From SAR202 cluster bacterium (lineage in GTDB: Bacteria > Chloroflexota > Dehalococcoidia > UBA6926 > VFHL01), in the NCBI GenBank assembly GCA_009392005.1, contig VFHL01000003.1:81221-138901 (forward strand): DNA of 57,681 bases, read 5' to 3'. The translations under genes and the position numbers were made by a program. The notes beneath the pieces were generated by a model, which searched no databases, was not told the DNA's origin, and saw only the letters and a list, made by a program, of their open reading frames with translations. Shown here piece after piece: positions 1 to 8,749 of this stretch. Each line of letters starts with the position of its first letter. The first letter of the stretch is position 1.

Positions 1-1067
1 TTTGTCATAATTTTCATCCTCTTCACGCCCAGATCTAGCAGAATCTGAACTCCTACGCCATAATCACGAAGATCCGGAAGAAATCCTAGTTCTTCATTCG
101 CTTCTACGGTATCCAATCCTTGGTCTTGAAGCGCGTAAGCGCGCAATTTATTGTGCAACCCAACCCCTCGACCTTCTTGACGTAGATACATAAAAATACC
201 ACTTCCTTCAGCTGCTATCCGCTGTAAGGCAAGTTCTACCTGATCACCACAATCACAACGACTACTTCCCAAAACATCTCCAGTTGCACATTCGCTGTGC
301 GCCCGAACCAACGTCGGGGTTTCAGGATCAATATCACCCATTACCAAGACAATATGTTCATTAAAATCAATCGAGCTTTTATATCCATGGGTTACAAACA
401 TCCCATGTTTCGTTGGAAGTTGTGCAGTCGCAACTCGCTCCACCAGGCTTTCACGTGCATGACGATACGCGATGATCTGCGCTACTGTCACAATTGGAAT
501 ATCAAACTCATCCGAAAACACCTGAAGATCAGGCATACGTGCCATTGTCCCATCCTCTTTCATGATCTCACAGATCACTCCAGATGGATGTAATCCAGCA
601 AGTACAGCCAGATCAATAATTGCTTCTGTCTGCCCCGCACGCATTAGCACTCCTCCTTCACGGTAACGCAAGGGGAAGATATGCCCGGGACGAGCAAGAT
701 CATCTGACTTGCTATCGGGATCTATAAGCGCTTTAATTGTTGCTGATCGGTCCGCTGCAGATATACCTGTAGACACTCCAAATTTTGATGTGGCATCAAC
801 GGTAACAGTAAACGCTGTCGATAAAGGTGCCGTGTTATTTTCAACCATCAGTGGCAGCTGTAAATTTTCAAGTTGTTCAGCTTTTATCGGAGCACAGATC
901 AGCCCACGAGCATGATTCGCCATGAAAGCAATTTTTTCTGGAGTTACTTTTTCAGCAGCAAACGCAAGATCTCCTTCATTTTCACGGTCTTCATCATCAA
1001 CAATAATGACAAAGTTTCCCTTCGCTATCTCGTCGATAGCTGTTTGCACATCACTTACCACTGGCAT
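1..1067 (-). CDS. ribBA: RibBA: 3,4-dihydroxy-2-butanone 4-phosphate synthase / GTP cyclohydrolase II (3' end outside window)
   Basis: This bifunctional enzyme starts both branches of riboflavin synthesis. The N-terminal half converts ribulose 5-phosphate to dihydroxybutanone phosphate, and the C-terminal half opens GTP. The reverse-strand reading frame is open from an ATG at 1067 to the window edge, about 355 codons. The acidic loop [10 protein letters not shown] lies at residues 24-33. The cyclohydrolase zinc cysteines are C260 (HSEC), C271 and C273 (CDC), with the expected 11 and 2 residue spacing. The final visible residues ([15 protein letters not shown] region) are the conserved C-terminal cyclohydrolase part, so only some tens of residues should be missing. 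An AGAGAGGA ribosome site precedes the ATG. It lies 26 bp downstream of ribE on the same strand, so it is probably co-transcribed with it. Identification is firm. Confidence 0.95.
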   Translation of the reverse strand, partial: MPVVSDVQTAIDEIAKGNFVIIVDDEDRENEGDLAFAAEKVTPEKIAFMANHARGLICAPIKAEQLENLQLPLMVENNTAPLSTAFTVTVDATSKFGVSTGISAADRSATIKALIDPDSKSDDLARPGHIFPLRYREGGVLMRAGQTEAIIDLAVLAGLHPSGVICEIMKEDGTMARMPDLQVFSDEFDIPIVTVAQIIAYRHARESLVERVATAQLPTKHGMFVTHGYKSSIDFNEHIVLVMGDIDPETPTLVRAHSECATGDVLGSSRCDCGDQVELALQRIAAEGSGIFMYLRQEGRGVGLHNKLRAYALQDQGLDTVEANEELGFLPDLRDYGVGVQILLDLGVKRMKIMT

Positions 1068-1093
1068 TTCATTATGATCCTCTCTTAAACGCG

Positions 1094-1696
1094 TTACGAA
1101 TCAGTCGATGTAGGAATATTGCGGTCTTCCAGCATCCGTTCAACATACTTAGCAATCATATCAACTTCTAAATTCAATTTTGCCCCAATTGGAAGTTTGG
1201 CCAAAGTTGTGGCATTTTGTGTGTACTCTACTAATGAAATTTTAAATACGGCTTCGTTAATCGAAATGATCGTTAGGCTTGCACCTTCAACTGTAATAAA
1301 ACCTTTTTCCACTATATATGGGGTTAACGCTGAAGGAGCCTTAATTCCAATCACTAACGCATCGCCATCAGGGTCACGTGACACTAGTTCTCCCGTAGCA
1401 TCTACATGCCCTTGCATCAAATGCCCACCAATCTGCCCACCATACACAAGGGCACTCTCCAAATTAACGGCATCGCCAACCGTCAATCGGCCCAAGGACG
1501 TTCGCCTTAAGGTCTCTGGCATCAAACCAAACCGCACATTGCCGCCTTCAACATTAGTAACGGTAAGGCACGCTCCATTAACCGACAAGCTATCGCCTTC
1601 GTGCAATTTCTCAACAATATCAGTCGCATCAACCACTAGTTGAGCACCATCTATTTCAACAACACTGCCTGTACTTTCGACGATTCCACTAAACAT
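1094..1696 (-). CDS. ribE: Riboflavin synthase, alpha chain
   Basis: It catalyses dismutation of two 6,7-dimethyl-8-ribityllumazines to riboflavin. The 200 residues start with the hallmark MFSGIVE and contain two lumazine-binding halves: SVNGACLTV and GHVDATGE in the first, and a related GASLTI segment in the second. Length matches the family (about 200-215). It lies between ribD and ribBA on the same strand. No Shine-Dalgarno sequence precedes the ATG. Instead, a promoter-like TTGGCA-N16-TATAAT ends six bases before it, so translation may start on a leaderless transcript (inference). Lumazine synthase (ribH) is not in the window. Confidence 0.95.
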   Translation of the reverse strand: MFSGIVESTGSVVEIDGAQLVVDATDIVEKLHEGDSLSVNGACLTVTNVEGGNVRFGLMPETLRRTSLGRLTVGDAVNLESALVYGGQIGGHLMQGHVDATGELVSRDPDGDALVIGIKAPSALTPYIVEKGFITVEGASLTIISINEAVFKISLVEYTQNATTLAKLPIGAKLNLEVDMIAKYVERMLEDRNIPTSTDS

Positions 1697-1702
1697 GAGG
1701 GA

Positions 1703-1730
1703 ATTATAGCATTGGGAGTTCTACTGCCAA
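1703..1730 (-). promoter_or_regulatory. Putative internal promoter in front of ribE (possibly leaderless)
   Basis: On the minus strand TTGGCA (1730-1725) is followed, after 16 bases, by TATAAT (1708-1703). These are 5/6 and 6/6 matches to the housekeeping -35 and -10 boxes. The -10 box ends six bases before the ribE ATG, which places the expected transcription start at or next to the start codon. No ribosome binding site fits in between. Confidence 0.55.
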
Positions 1731-1787
1731 AATACAACCGCTCCTGTCGTTCATGACACGATAACAAGACGAGGAGCTGCATCAGAC

Positions 1788-2888
1788 TTATCGGGCTATA
1801 AAACCCATGAACCAAACATCACTGCCAACGCTTTCAATACGAACGCGTTGCATACGATTAGCATCTGCAAGCATTTCAACTCCAGCGCCCCTCACCGGGC
1901 TCGGGGCATTGGCTCCCCCAACAATAACTGGAGCAATACAACCGATCACCTCATCCACTAAATCTTCATCAAAAAGCGCCCCCAGTAAAGTCCCGCCGCC
2001 TTCAACCATAAGATTCACAACATCTCTCTCTGCCAAGGCAGCCAGCAGGTTGCGGACAGACACACGGTTGTCCGAACCAGGCATAACGAGAATAGTGACG
2101 TCTTGGTCAAGTTTTTTAGAGAGTCGCTGCGCCGCATCTTGATTAGCAACCGCGATTAAAACTGGCGCGCGATTTTGAAACATCTTCGCGTCGCTTGGAA
2201 TTCGGCCCTCACTATCAACAACGACACGCAACGGTTGTTCTTCAAAAGCAAATTTAGTTTCGGGACGAGCGGTCAATTCAGGATCATCTGCAAGAACCGT
2301 TCCTATCCCTACCATCACTGCATCAGAACTAGCACGGATTTCATGTACTCTAGCCCGAGACTCTTCACCTGTAATCCACCGGGAATCTCCAGTCCGAGTT
2401 GCTATTTTCCCATCAATACTCATTGCATACTTCGCAAGGACCCACGGCATACCATGACTCGCAAATTTCACGTAAGCCGCGTTCAAATCAATTGAAGGTT
2501 GATGGTCACCATGTATTACAGTTCGAATGCCCGCTTGTTCAAGTTCTTCAATTCCCTTGCCACTTGACCACGGAGCGAGATCCAATGCAGAAAAATGTAC
2601 CTCTTTTACACCTGACTTAACGATCGCCTGTGTGCAAGGCGGAGTTCTTCCATAATGGGAGCAAGGTTCCAAAGTCACATACAATGTGGCATCAACAGCA
2701 GCATCTCCTGCTCGTTCAAGCGCCACAATTTCTGCGTGCGATCCTCCGGGAGGCTGGGTGAATCCTTCACCCACAATGATATCTTCCCGTACAATCACCG
2801 CTCCAACAGCAGGGTTCGGGCTCACCCTACCGACAGCGCGTTGAGCTAGATCAACGGCCCTACTCAAATAAGGCACACTCGATTCCAT
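1788..2888 (-). CDS. ribD: RibD: diaminohydroxyphosphoribosylaminopyrimidine deaminase / 5-amino-6-(5-phosphoribosylamino)uracil reductase
   Basis: This bifunctional enzyme performs the second and third steps of the GTP branch of riboflavin synthesis. The N-terminal deaminase has the zinc motif HAE (GGSHAEIVA) and PC...C (LEPCSHYGRTPPC). The C-terminal NADPH-dependent reductase begins near residue 150 (LAKYAMSIDGKIATRTGDS) and ends with VEGGGTLLGALF. The 366 residues match the usual length. The start ATG overlaps the dcd stop codon by one base (TGATG), which suggests translational coupling. A 91-bp gap with a promoter-like sequence separates it from ribE. Confidence 0.95.
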   Translation of the reverse strand: MESSVPYLSRAVDLAQRAVGRVSPNPAVGAVIVREDIIVGEGFTQPPGGSHAEIVALERAGDAAVDATLYVTLEPCSHYGRTPPCTQAIVKSGVKEVHFSALDLAPWSSGKGIEELEQAGIRTVIHGDHQPSIDLNAAYVKFASHGMPWVLAKYAMSIDGKIATRTGDSRWITGEESRARVHEIRASSDAVMVGIGTVLADDPELTARPETKFAFEEQPLRVVVDSEGRIPSDAKMFQNRAPVLIAVANQDAAQRLSKKLDQDVTILVMPGSDNRVSVRNLLAALAERDVVNLMVEGGGTLLGALFDEDLVDEVIGCIAPVIVGGANAPSPVRGAGVEMLADANRMQRVRIESVGSDVWFMGFIAR

Positions 2889-3457
2889 CAGGGAGATTTG
2901 AAATCTTGATAAATCTTGCTTGCAGTCGGATCAGTTTGGCCTTGATACTTACTACCCAATTCAGGACTGCCATACAACCGCTCTGCAGCACTTGTTAGAC
3001 GCAAAAAAGAAATCTGTCCAATTCGCATGCCGTGATAAAGAGTGATCGGTAAATTCGCCACGTTACTGAGCTCAAGGGTAAGGTTCCCTTGCCAACCAGG
3101 ATCGACAAAGCCTGCAGTCGAATGAATAAGCAAACCAATTCTCCCTAGTGAGCTCTTGCCTTCTAAACGGGCTACCAAATCTCCCGGCAAACCAATTGAT
3201 TCAACAGTACTCCCTAACACAAACTCACCCGGGTGAAGAATTAATGGGACTTTATCTTGAATCTCTACCATTTCGGTTAAGTCATCTAGGCTTTCATGAA
3301 TGTCAATAAATGGTCGCCGAGAATTACGAAAAACCAATATCTTGCGATCAAGGTGCAAATCTACACTCGCCGGCTGAATACAAGATTCATCAAAAGGACT
3401 GATCGTAATCCGCCTATTATTAATCTCTTCTCGTATATCTCTGTCACTGAGTATCAC
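2888..3457 (-). CDS. dcd: dCTP deaminase, probably the bifunctional dCTP deaminase/dUTPase type
   Basis: It deaminates dCTP to dUTP, the precursor route to dTMP. Motifs seen are the N-terminus ILSDRDIREEI, QPASVDLHLD, the catalytic EGKSSLGR, STAGFVDPGW, and the C-terminal KYQGQTDPT. The sequence resembles, from memory, the bifunctional mycobacterial enzyme that also hydrolyses dUTP to dUMP more than the mono-functional enterobacterial one. That functional refinement is inference. The start is a GTG at 3457 with AAAGGAA upstream; the nearby ATG at 3462 is out of frame. First gene of the dcd-ribD-ribE-ribBA series, divergent from the FAH genes. Confidence 0.92.
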   Translation of the reverse strand: MILSDRDIREEINNRRITISPFDESCIQPASVDLHLDRKILVFRNSRRPFIDIHESLDDLTEMVEIQDKVPLILHPGEFVLGSTVESIGLPGDLVARLEGKSSLGRIGLLIHSTAGFVDPGWQGNLTLELSNVANLPITLYHGMRIGQISFLRLTSAAERLYGSPELGSKYQGQTDPTASKIYQDFKSP

Positions 3458-3686
3458 TGCATATTCCTTTGCTGAAGATTCTCAAGTTGAATTTTACCAG
3501 AGGACGATCAGACGTAATAGACTCTTCACTCCAACATTATTTTGGAGAGCCTCCACGGGAATGTTTATGTTTGCAACACGCACATAGAGATGCGTAGAAT
3601 AGCGAACGATCGATCACAAAATAAAACACCCTTTAAGCAAATCGATCAACAAAAGAAACCAGCATTTGTACGATTAGGAGGGAACA

Positions 3687-4586
3687 ATGAGAATCGTATT
3701 GTATGGTGAAGATTTCAAGCTCGGAGTGTTGAAAAACGAGATGGTGATCGACGCATCAGAAATTTCTGATGGGATCCCGCACAACACACCTCAGCAAATG
3801 ATCAGCAGCGTGATTGAAAATTTCGATAGCCACCGCGCTGCCCTAGAAAACCTAGCTTCAAAGAATCAAGGCTCACCGGTAAGTGATATCAGACTACGAG
3901 CCCCGCTACCAAGACCCGGGCGATTGGTATGTATGGCAGTGAATTATATGGAAAACGGAACACGCTCTGAACCAGCACCCATAGGAGCATTCAATAAATC
4001 AACAAGCAGCATTATTGGTAACGGCGATACAATCGTCCTACCTGATTCAGGAGCATCAATTTACGAACATGAAGCCGAATTGGCATTTGTAATTGGGAAA
4101 AAAGCCGAACGCATCAAAGCAGAAGATGCTTATGACTATATCTTTGGATACACGAATATCGTAGATGTATCCCATCGTGGGAATCGAGAGGACACGAGCC
4201 AACGATCGAATTTTTTCAATGGCAAATCACCACATACGTTTGGACCCCTTGGACCATCCATTGTCACCGCTGATGAAGTTGCAGAACCTTTGAATCTACC
4301 CGTTAAATTATGGGTACAAGGAGATCTGCGCCAAGACTACAACACAAGTGATATGGCTCACAAAATCCCAGAAGCACTCGAGTGGATCACCTGGATTATG
4401 ACTTTGGAACCAGGAGATGTGGTAGCGACGGGCACAAACCATCAAGGGTTAGGGGCACTCCAAGACGGCGATACAATGGAAATTGAAATTTCAAATTTCG
4501 GCAAACTGACTAACCATGTTTCTGATCCCCTAAAACGCACATGGTCTCGCGAAACCCGTGCCCAAAAAGCACAAAATAATTCATAA
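3687..4586 (+). CDS. Fumarylacetoacetate hydrolase (FAH) family protein, copy 1
   Basis: FAH-family enzymes cleave or hydrate C-C bonds of acylpyruvates and related diketo acids using a bound divalent metal. Seen here: an N-terminal domain (residues 1-75), then the catalytic core with RLVCMAVNY, the metal-ligand stretch EHEAELAFVIG (E-x-E), GYTNIVDV, and the C-terminal GDVVATGTNHQGLG. The 299 residues fit the family. A strong AGGAGGG site lies upstream of the ATG. The substrate cannot be told from sequence; fumarylpyruvate, acylpyruvate and oxaloacetate are all handled by relatives. It is followed 36 bp later by a paralogue that is roughly 60% identical by eye. Confidence 0.88.
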   Translation: MRIVLYGEDFKLGVLKNEMVIDASEISDGIPHNTPQQMISSVIENFDSHRAALENLASKNQGSPVSDIRLRAPLPRPGRLVCMAVNYMENGTRSEPAPIGAFNKSTSSIIGNGDTIVLPDSGASIYEHEAELAFVIGKKAERIKAEDAYDYIFGYTNIVDVSHRGNREDTSQRSNFFNGKSPHTFGPLGPSIVTADEVAEPLNLPVKLWVQGDLRQDYNTSDMAHKIPEALEWITWIMTLEPGDVVATGTNHQGLGALQDGDTMEIEISNFGKLTNHVSDPLKRTWSRETRAQKAQNNS

Positions 4587-4622
4587 CTACACTTTAATTG
4601 CACCGATAGAAAGCAGGATAAA

Positions 4623-5525
4623 ATGAAACTCGTACTATTCGATGAGGATTTCAAACTCGGAGTTCTCAAAAATGGAAACATTGTGGATGTATCTGCATCT
4701 ACGAGTAACCTCGCATATTACTCACCGCAAGAGATGATGAACCAAGTTATTGAAAATTTCGATTCTATGCGCGGAGAAATTGAAACCATTGTATCGGGAA
4801 GTGAAGGTGTGCCAAGAGATGACATCCGCTTACGAGCTCCACTCCCCAAACCGACTCGCCTAGTCTGCATGGCAGGCAATTATATGGAGAGCGGAACACG
4901 CTCAGAACCAGGTCCAATCGCAGCTTTCAACAAATCGAATAACAGTGTGATAGGAAATGGTGACACGATAATGTTACCTAATGCACCCGCAACAGTCTTT
5001 GAACATGAAGCAGAATTTGCCATTGTCATTGGAAAAACATCCACAAACGTACAACCAAATGAAGCGTTTAACCACATATTCGGATACACGAATTTCATTG
5101 ACGTTTCTTGTCGAGGTATCGGCCCAGCCGGTGCAGACAATTTCTTCATCGGCAAATCATGGCATACGTTCGGACCAATGGGACCCGCCCTTGTCACATC
5201 TGATGAAATCGCGAATGCACAAGAATTACCAATCAAATTGTGGGTTCAAGGTGTGCTTCGTCAAGATTACAACACCAATGACATGGCTCACAAAATCCCT
5301 GAATTAATTGCATGGGTCACATCAATCACCACACTTGAAGCAGGCGATGTCATTGCATGTGGTACAAATCATCGCGGACTCGGTCCTCTACAAAACGGTG
5401 ACACCGTTGAAATCGAAATCGGTGATTTCGGCAAATTAACGAACCAAGTGATTGATACGGTTACACCAGCCCGAGAATGGGTCCGAGAAACACGAGCACA
5501 AAAAGAAGCTCGTGAATCATCGTAA
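4623..5525 (+). CDS. Fumarylacetoacetate hydrolase (FAH) family protein, copy 2
   Basis: This is the tandem paralogue of the preceding gene, with the same domain order and length (300 residues). Shared landmarks are EDFKLGVLKN near the N-terminus, RLVCMAGNY, the metal-ligand region EHEAEFAIVIG, GYTNFIDV, and GDVIACGTNHRGLG. Differences cluster near residues 165-180: copy 1 has a longer polar loop around RGNREDTSQRSN, copy 2 a shorter RGIGPAGADN. That loop sits near the active-site lid in relatives and could change substrate choice (inference). The start has AGCAGGA upstream. Probably one transcription unit with copy 1. Confidence 0.88.
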   Translation: MKLVLFDEDFKLGVLKNGNIVDVSASTSNLAYYSPQEMMNQVIENFDSMRGEIETIVSGSEGVPRDDIRLRAPLPKPTRLVCMAGNYMESGTRSEPGPIAAFNKSNNSVIGNGDTIMLPNAPATVFEHEAEFAIVIGKTSTNVQPNEAFNHIFGYTNFIDVSCRGIGPAGADNFFIGKSWHTFGPMGPALVTSDEIANAQELPIKLWVQGVLRQDYNTNDMAHKIPELIAWVTSITTLEAGDVIACGTNHRGLGPLQNGDTVEIEIGDFGKLTNQVIDTVTPAREWVRETRAQKEARESS

Positions 5526-5537
5526 TTCAGTTCACGT

Positions 5538-5570
5538 ACGGCAGGTACAGGCTGCACCTCTGCCTGCCGT
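5538..5570. other. Stem-loop between convergent genes
   Basis: ACGGCAGG (5538-5545) pairs perfectly with CCTGCCGT (5563-5570) around a 17-base loop that can pair further inside. It lies between the convergent ends of the second FAH gene and the MFS gene. There is no T-run on either side, so a terminator role is only possible, not shown. Confidence 0.4.
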
Positions 5571-5605
5571 CGTGTCCTATTGCTGCGACTTAAATTACAA
5601 AAATG

Positions 5606-6880
5606 CTAGTCCCGGTGCTTGGGGGGATGCGCAGCCAATACGAATAAAGCACCCAGCGCAACGAAGCCCGCGACAATTTGAAATCCCAATCGATAATCCC
5701 AAACATCCGCTATATAACCCACGAAAACCGGTGACGCAACAGTAACAGGCAAGTCAAAAAACTGGAGCAAACCACCAATCGTCCCAAAGGATTCTCGACC
5801 AAAAAAATACCCTTGAATAGTAGGCCGTAACGGGATGCTACCACCATATGCTGGCGCCATCACCAATATGTACAAAAGTATTTGCCAATTACTATGAACA
5901 GTTGACATCAGTAACATGCCCACACCCATCAAAACGTATAATATCGCCAGCAAGTAACGTGGATTAATGTAGTCACTGATCCATCCAACAGAAACGCGGC
6001 CAAACAAACTCACAAATGAGAAAGCTGAAACCCATAACCCTGCCTCTGAGTATGAAATACCAACCTCTTCTTGCAAAAATGCGAATTGATGCACCGACAA
6101 TGTAGGTGGCAAAATGGACCACGCCCCATAAACTAGCACTAGCATCCAAAACGCCCGTGTTTTTAATGCTTGGCGCGCTGTGAAGTTTTCCTCAAGATCG
6201 ACTTCAGTCTCAGAGATGTTTTCCCTGTTGCCATTTAACTCTTTGCTTTGATCCACATTCGGTGAATTTGGTTGCTCACCATCCGGCAAGAGGCCCATAT
6301 CTTCAGGCTTATGCCGCACAAGTAAGGACAAAGGCAAACCAACAACCCAAATTGTCACCCCAGAAATTACCGCTGCAGACCTCCAACCAAATGTGTCGAT
6401 AAGCCACGCTACAACAAAAACCAAACTCCCGCCGATGCCAAACCCCGTCATCAATAAACCCATAACGCGTCCACGACGGCGTATAAACCAATTAGCTAAT
6501 GCTACTTGCACCGGACGCGCTGAGCCAAAGCTCGAACCTGTAGCCATTACCACAAAAACCGCGTATAGCATAAACAAATTGCTGGCCCGGCTTAACAATA
6601 CGAACCCAAGACCCATCATGCTCAAACCAAACAACATCAACCGTCTTGGACCATATTTATCAATGAGAAATCCTGCGACTGGAGCAATAAGGCCACCCTC
6701 AAGACGAGTGAGGCTCAAGACCCCCGCAACCTGTGCACGTGTCGCGCCAAAGCTGTTTAGAAATGGCGTGTAGAAAGCACCAAACCCGTAAACATAAAGA
6801 CCACCTTGAAGTACCGTTATAACCAAACCTGACGCGACAATATACCAACCATAAAAAATATTCTGGGGCTTGAGTTTCAT
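5606..6880 (-). CDS. MFS transporter, oxalate/formate-antiporter-like (OFA/MCT-type), paralogue A
   Basis: A 424-residue, 12-helix carrier of the major facilitator superfamily. It opens with the FYGWYIVASG signature typical of the oxalate/formate antiporter and monocarboxylate groups, has the loop motif DKYGPRRLM after helix 2, a hydrophilic central loop (about residues 205-235, ELNGNRENISETEVDLEE) and GWISDYINPRY in the second half. Relatives move small organic acids; the substrate here is unknown. It faces the FAH genes convergently and may belong to the same catabolic function. Three further members of this subfamily lie in the window. Confidence 0.85.
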   Translation of the reverse strand: MKLKPQNIFYGWYIVASGLVITVLQGGLYVYGFGAFYTPFLNSFGATRAQVAGVLSLTRLEGGLIAPVAGFLIDKYGPRRLMLFGLSMMGLGFVLLSRASNLFMLYAVFVVMATGSSFGSARPVQVALANWFIRRRGRVMGLLMTGFGIGGSLVFVVAWLIDTFGWRSAAVISGVTIWVVGLPLSLLVRHKPEDMGLLPDGEQPNSPNVDQSKELNGNRENISETEVDLEENFTARQALKTRAFWMLVLVYGAWSILPPTLSVHQFAFLQEEVGISYSEAGLWVSAFSFVSLFGRVSVGWISDYINPRYLLAILYVLMGVGMLLMSTVHSNWQILLYILVMAPAYGGSIPLRPTIQGYFFGRESFGTIGGLLQFFDLPVTVASPVFVGYIADVWDYRLGFQIVAGFVALGALFVLAAHPPKHRD

Positions 6881-6986
6881 AGGTCAGCTCGTTTAATTTC
6901 CAGCAAATACATGGCCCATATCACATCCCAACATTAGGAACCTACACCTACTCGAACGCACACGCTAATTTGATGCCAGATGACCT

Positions 6987-7607
6987 CTAACTATTCTTGA
7001 AAAGTCTCACCGCTTGCGTGTATTCAGCTGGTGTATTCAAATCCATTAGAACGATTGGCGATTCGACGCTCAACTCTGCAATTTCAGCATCCCATTTCTT
7101 CAAAACTTGCCTCAACCCCAATGACTCTTCTTGAATCTCATTTATATCATCCAATAAATCCTGGCGAAAAAGTAATGGATGTCCTCTGGCATCATTATGC
7201 ACTGGAACTGTGATTGGTGCTGATGTACTTTGATGATACCCAATGAGATCTCTAATCACGCGACTAGGGCGTGGCTGGTCGACACCAATGACCAAAATAT
7301 CGTTTATCCTTTTTCCCATCGCTCGTACGCCTATTTTTATTGATGTAGTTTTCCCATTCTTGAAGTTCGGATTAAATACGGTGCGAGCGGATCGGAACTT
7401 ATTGACAAAGGGAGTGATTTTTTCATAAGAGGCCCCCACAACAACAATCACCTCAACTACCCCACCAGATAATAACTCCGCAATTTGGAATTCAATCAGA
7501 ACACCATTTTCCCAAGGCATTAACGCCTTCAACTGTCCCATACGCGTTGACTCACCAGCCGCGAGTAAAATTGCTGTGACAGAATTATTTTGCACACTGT
7601 TTACCAT
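6987..7607 (-). CDS. MocA/MobA-like molybdenum cofactor nucleotidyltransferase
   Basis: The protein (206 residues) carries the nucleotidyltransferase signature LAAGESTRMGQLKALMPW at residues 15-32 and the conserved VDQPRP metal/substrate region near residue 105. This is the pattern of CTP:molybdopterin cytidylyltransferase (MocA), which makes the cytosine-dinucleotide cofactor used by xanthine dehydrogenase/CO dehydrogenase family enzymes. The molybdenum hydroxylase genes begin 1.2 kb away, which supports that role. A MobA-type GTP transferase or another small-molecule nucleotidyltransferase is the alternative. Confidence 0.8.
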   Translation of the reverse strand: MVNSVQNNSVTAILLAAGESTRMGQLKALMPWENGVLIEFQIAELLSGGVVEVIVVVGASYEKITPFVNKFRSARTVFNPNFKNGKTTSIKIGVRAMGKRINDILVIGVDQPRPSRVIRDLIGYHQSTSAPITVPVHNDARGHPLLFRQDLLDDINEIQEESLGLRQVLKKWDAEIAELSVESPIVLMDLNTPAEYTQAVRLFKNS

Positions 7608-7771
7608 AAATTTTCTTTCTACAATACGCCCCTGAATACAAGACTATAGTGCCTGACATAGAACCATGTGCACAATCAGCCCCGATTGAATTACTACTTT
7701 GGAAGAGACACTACACAATATTTCAATTACAATTACGTTGTTCAACCAATCATGCAATTAAGGAATATTTG

Positions 7772-8413
7772 ATGCTTGGTGCACCAAAGCACCGCTATGA
7801 ACCTACGCAAACTAACGTAGGGGTGAGCACAATCCGTTGGTTCAAATTAATTTTCCGGCACCCTGAGCTGGTAATGCTTGACATCGCATATGAAAAACCA
7901 GTTTATCGATCTATTGGCATTTTGATTGGTCTATACCTCCTAAACGTGGCTGCGATCCTCACTTTACGTAGTTATGGGATGATTACAATCACTGGAGACA
8001 CCACCGCCAACCATCTACAATCTATTGGATTTGGTTTCATTATCATCTTTGCCGCAATTTTTATGTATGGAACCATCACATACATATTTTCCCGCATTTT
8101 GTCAGGAACAGGATCCTACCGAGCCACGCTTGGCGGAGCCACTTTTGCTCTCATGCCATTCTCCCTAAACGCTACCGCAACCTTTCTATTTGCCACTCCA
8201 CTCCTCTTAAATGTAGCAAATATACTGCAATTCATTAGTATAATGATTGCATTAGCATGGTCCGCATTTCTCTACTCAATTGCGCTACGCACCAACCATG
8301 AATTCACTGATATTCAAGCCATGATGGCAATGCTGTTACCACCAGCGATCTTGACGCTAGCGGTCGGTGTCGGAATAACGGTGGTATACCTGTTCGCAAT
8401 CTTAGTAACTTAA
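7772..8413 (+). CDS. Yip1-like integral membrane protein
   Basis: The protein has about five hydrophobic segments after a short cytosolic N-terminus (RWFKLIFRHPELVM), a layout resembling Yip1-domain proteins, including a loop with GSYRATLGGATFALMP, which matches the G-x-Y-x-x-T-x-x-x-x-A-x-x-x-P pattern typical of that family. I chose the ATG at 7772 because AAGGAA lies seven bases upstream. An in-frame GTG at 7649 would add 41 residues but has no ribosome site and overlaps the region needed for the divergent nucleotidyltransferase promoter. Function is unknown. Confidence 0.65.
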   Translation: MLGAPKHRYEPTQTNVGVSTIRWFKLIFRHPELVMLDIAYEKPVYRSIGILIGLYLLNVAAILTLRSYGMITITGDTTANHLQSIGFGFIIIFAAIFMYGTITYIFSRILSGTGSYRATLGGATFALMPFSLNATATFLFATPLLLNVANILQFISIMIALAWSAFLYSIALRTNHEFTDIQAMMAMLLPPAILTLAVGVGITVVYLFAILVT

Positions 8414-8437
8414 CCGCAGTGTATCCAAAACACTCAC

Positions 8438-8469
8438 TCACCATCAGGTTTAATCAGGTTTAATGGTGA
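8438..8469. repeat. Tandem 10-bp repeat inside an inverted repeat at the tatB-like 3' end
   Basis: CAGGTTTAAT occurs twice in direct succession (8445-8464), flanked by the inverted arms TCACCAT (8438-8444) and ATGGTGA (8463-8469). The stop codon of the minus-strand TatB-like gene falls in it. It could form a weak hairpin between the convergent genes. There is no clear T-run. Confidence 0.5.
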
Positions 8470-8710
8470 TATCTTGATCCGAAGATTCAGCAGGTTCGCG
8501 TCCTAAATCAACCGAGGGTACTAATGGCTCGTGCCGATCAATTTCACGGGTTACTATTTCTCGAGTTAAATCAGCGGTGTTCGCACGCAAATTCCGTGTG
8601 ATACGACCAAAGGAACTCGCAACATCCGCAACTCGTTCAGGACCAAGAAATATAAACGCAATAACTAAAACAACCACTATCTCTAATGGACTTGCGTTAA
8701 GAAATTCCAT
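8450..8710 (-). CDS. TatA/TatB-family twin-arginine translocase protein (TatB-like)
   Basis: An 86-residue protein with one N-terminal membrane helix (residues 8-22), the hinge FLGPERVADV, then an amphipathic helix and a charged tail. The phenylalanine-x-GP-E/Q-R hinge is more like TatB than TatA (which usually has FG..K). It would act in Tat export of folded, cofactor-loaded proteins. It lies 40 bp downstream of the molybdenum hydroxylase large subunit on the same strand. No twin-arginine signal is visible on those subunits, so the link may be positional only. Confidence 0.85.
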   Translation of the reverse strand: MEFLNASPLEIVVVLVIAFIFLGPERVADVASSFGRITRNLRANTADLTREIVTREIDRHEPLVPSVDLGREPAESSDQDITIKPD

Positions 8711-8749
8711 TATTGAAAACTCTTTTGTGTGAACAGGATACTTCCACTT

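Noticed and set aside
297-593. 98-residue plus-strand frame inside ribBA
   Set aside because: It overlaps the GTP cyclohydrolase coding sequence, which has zinc-site motifs on the opposite strand.
1119-1643. 174-residue plus-strand frame opposite ribE
   Set aside because: It is a shadow of the firmly identified riboflavin synthase, with no ribosome site and no recognisable motif.
5538-5570. Stem-loop considered as a terminator
   Set aside because: No T-run on either strand; kept only as a stem-loop.
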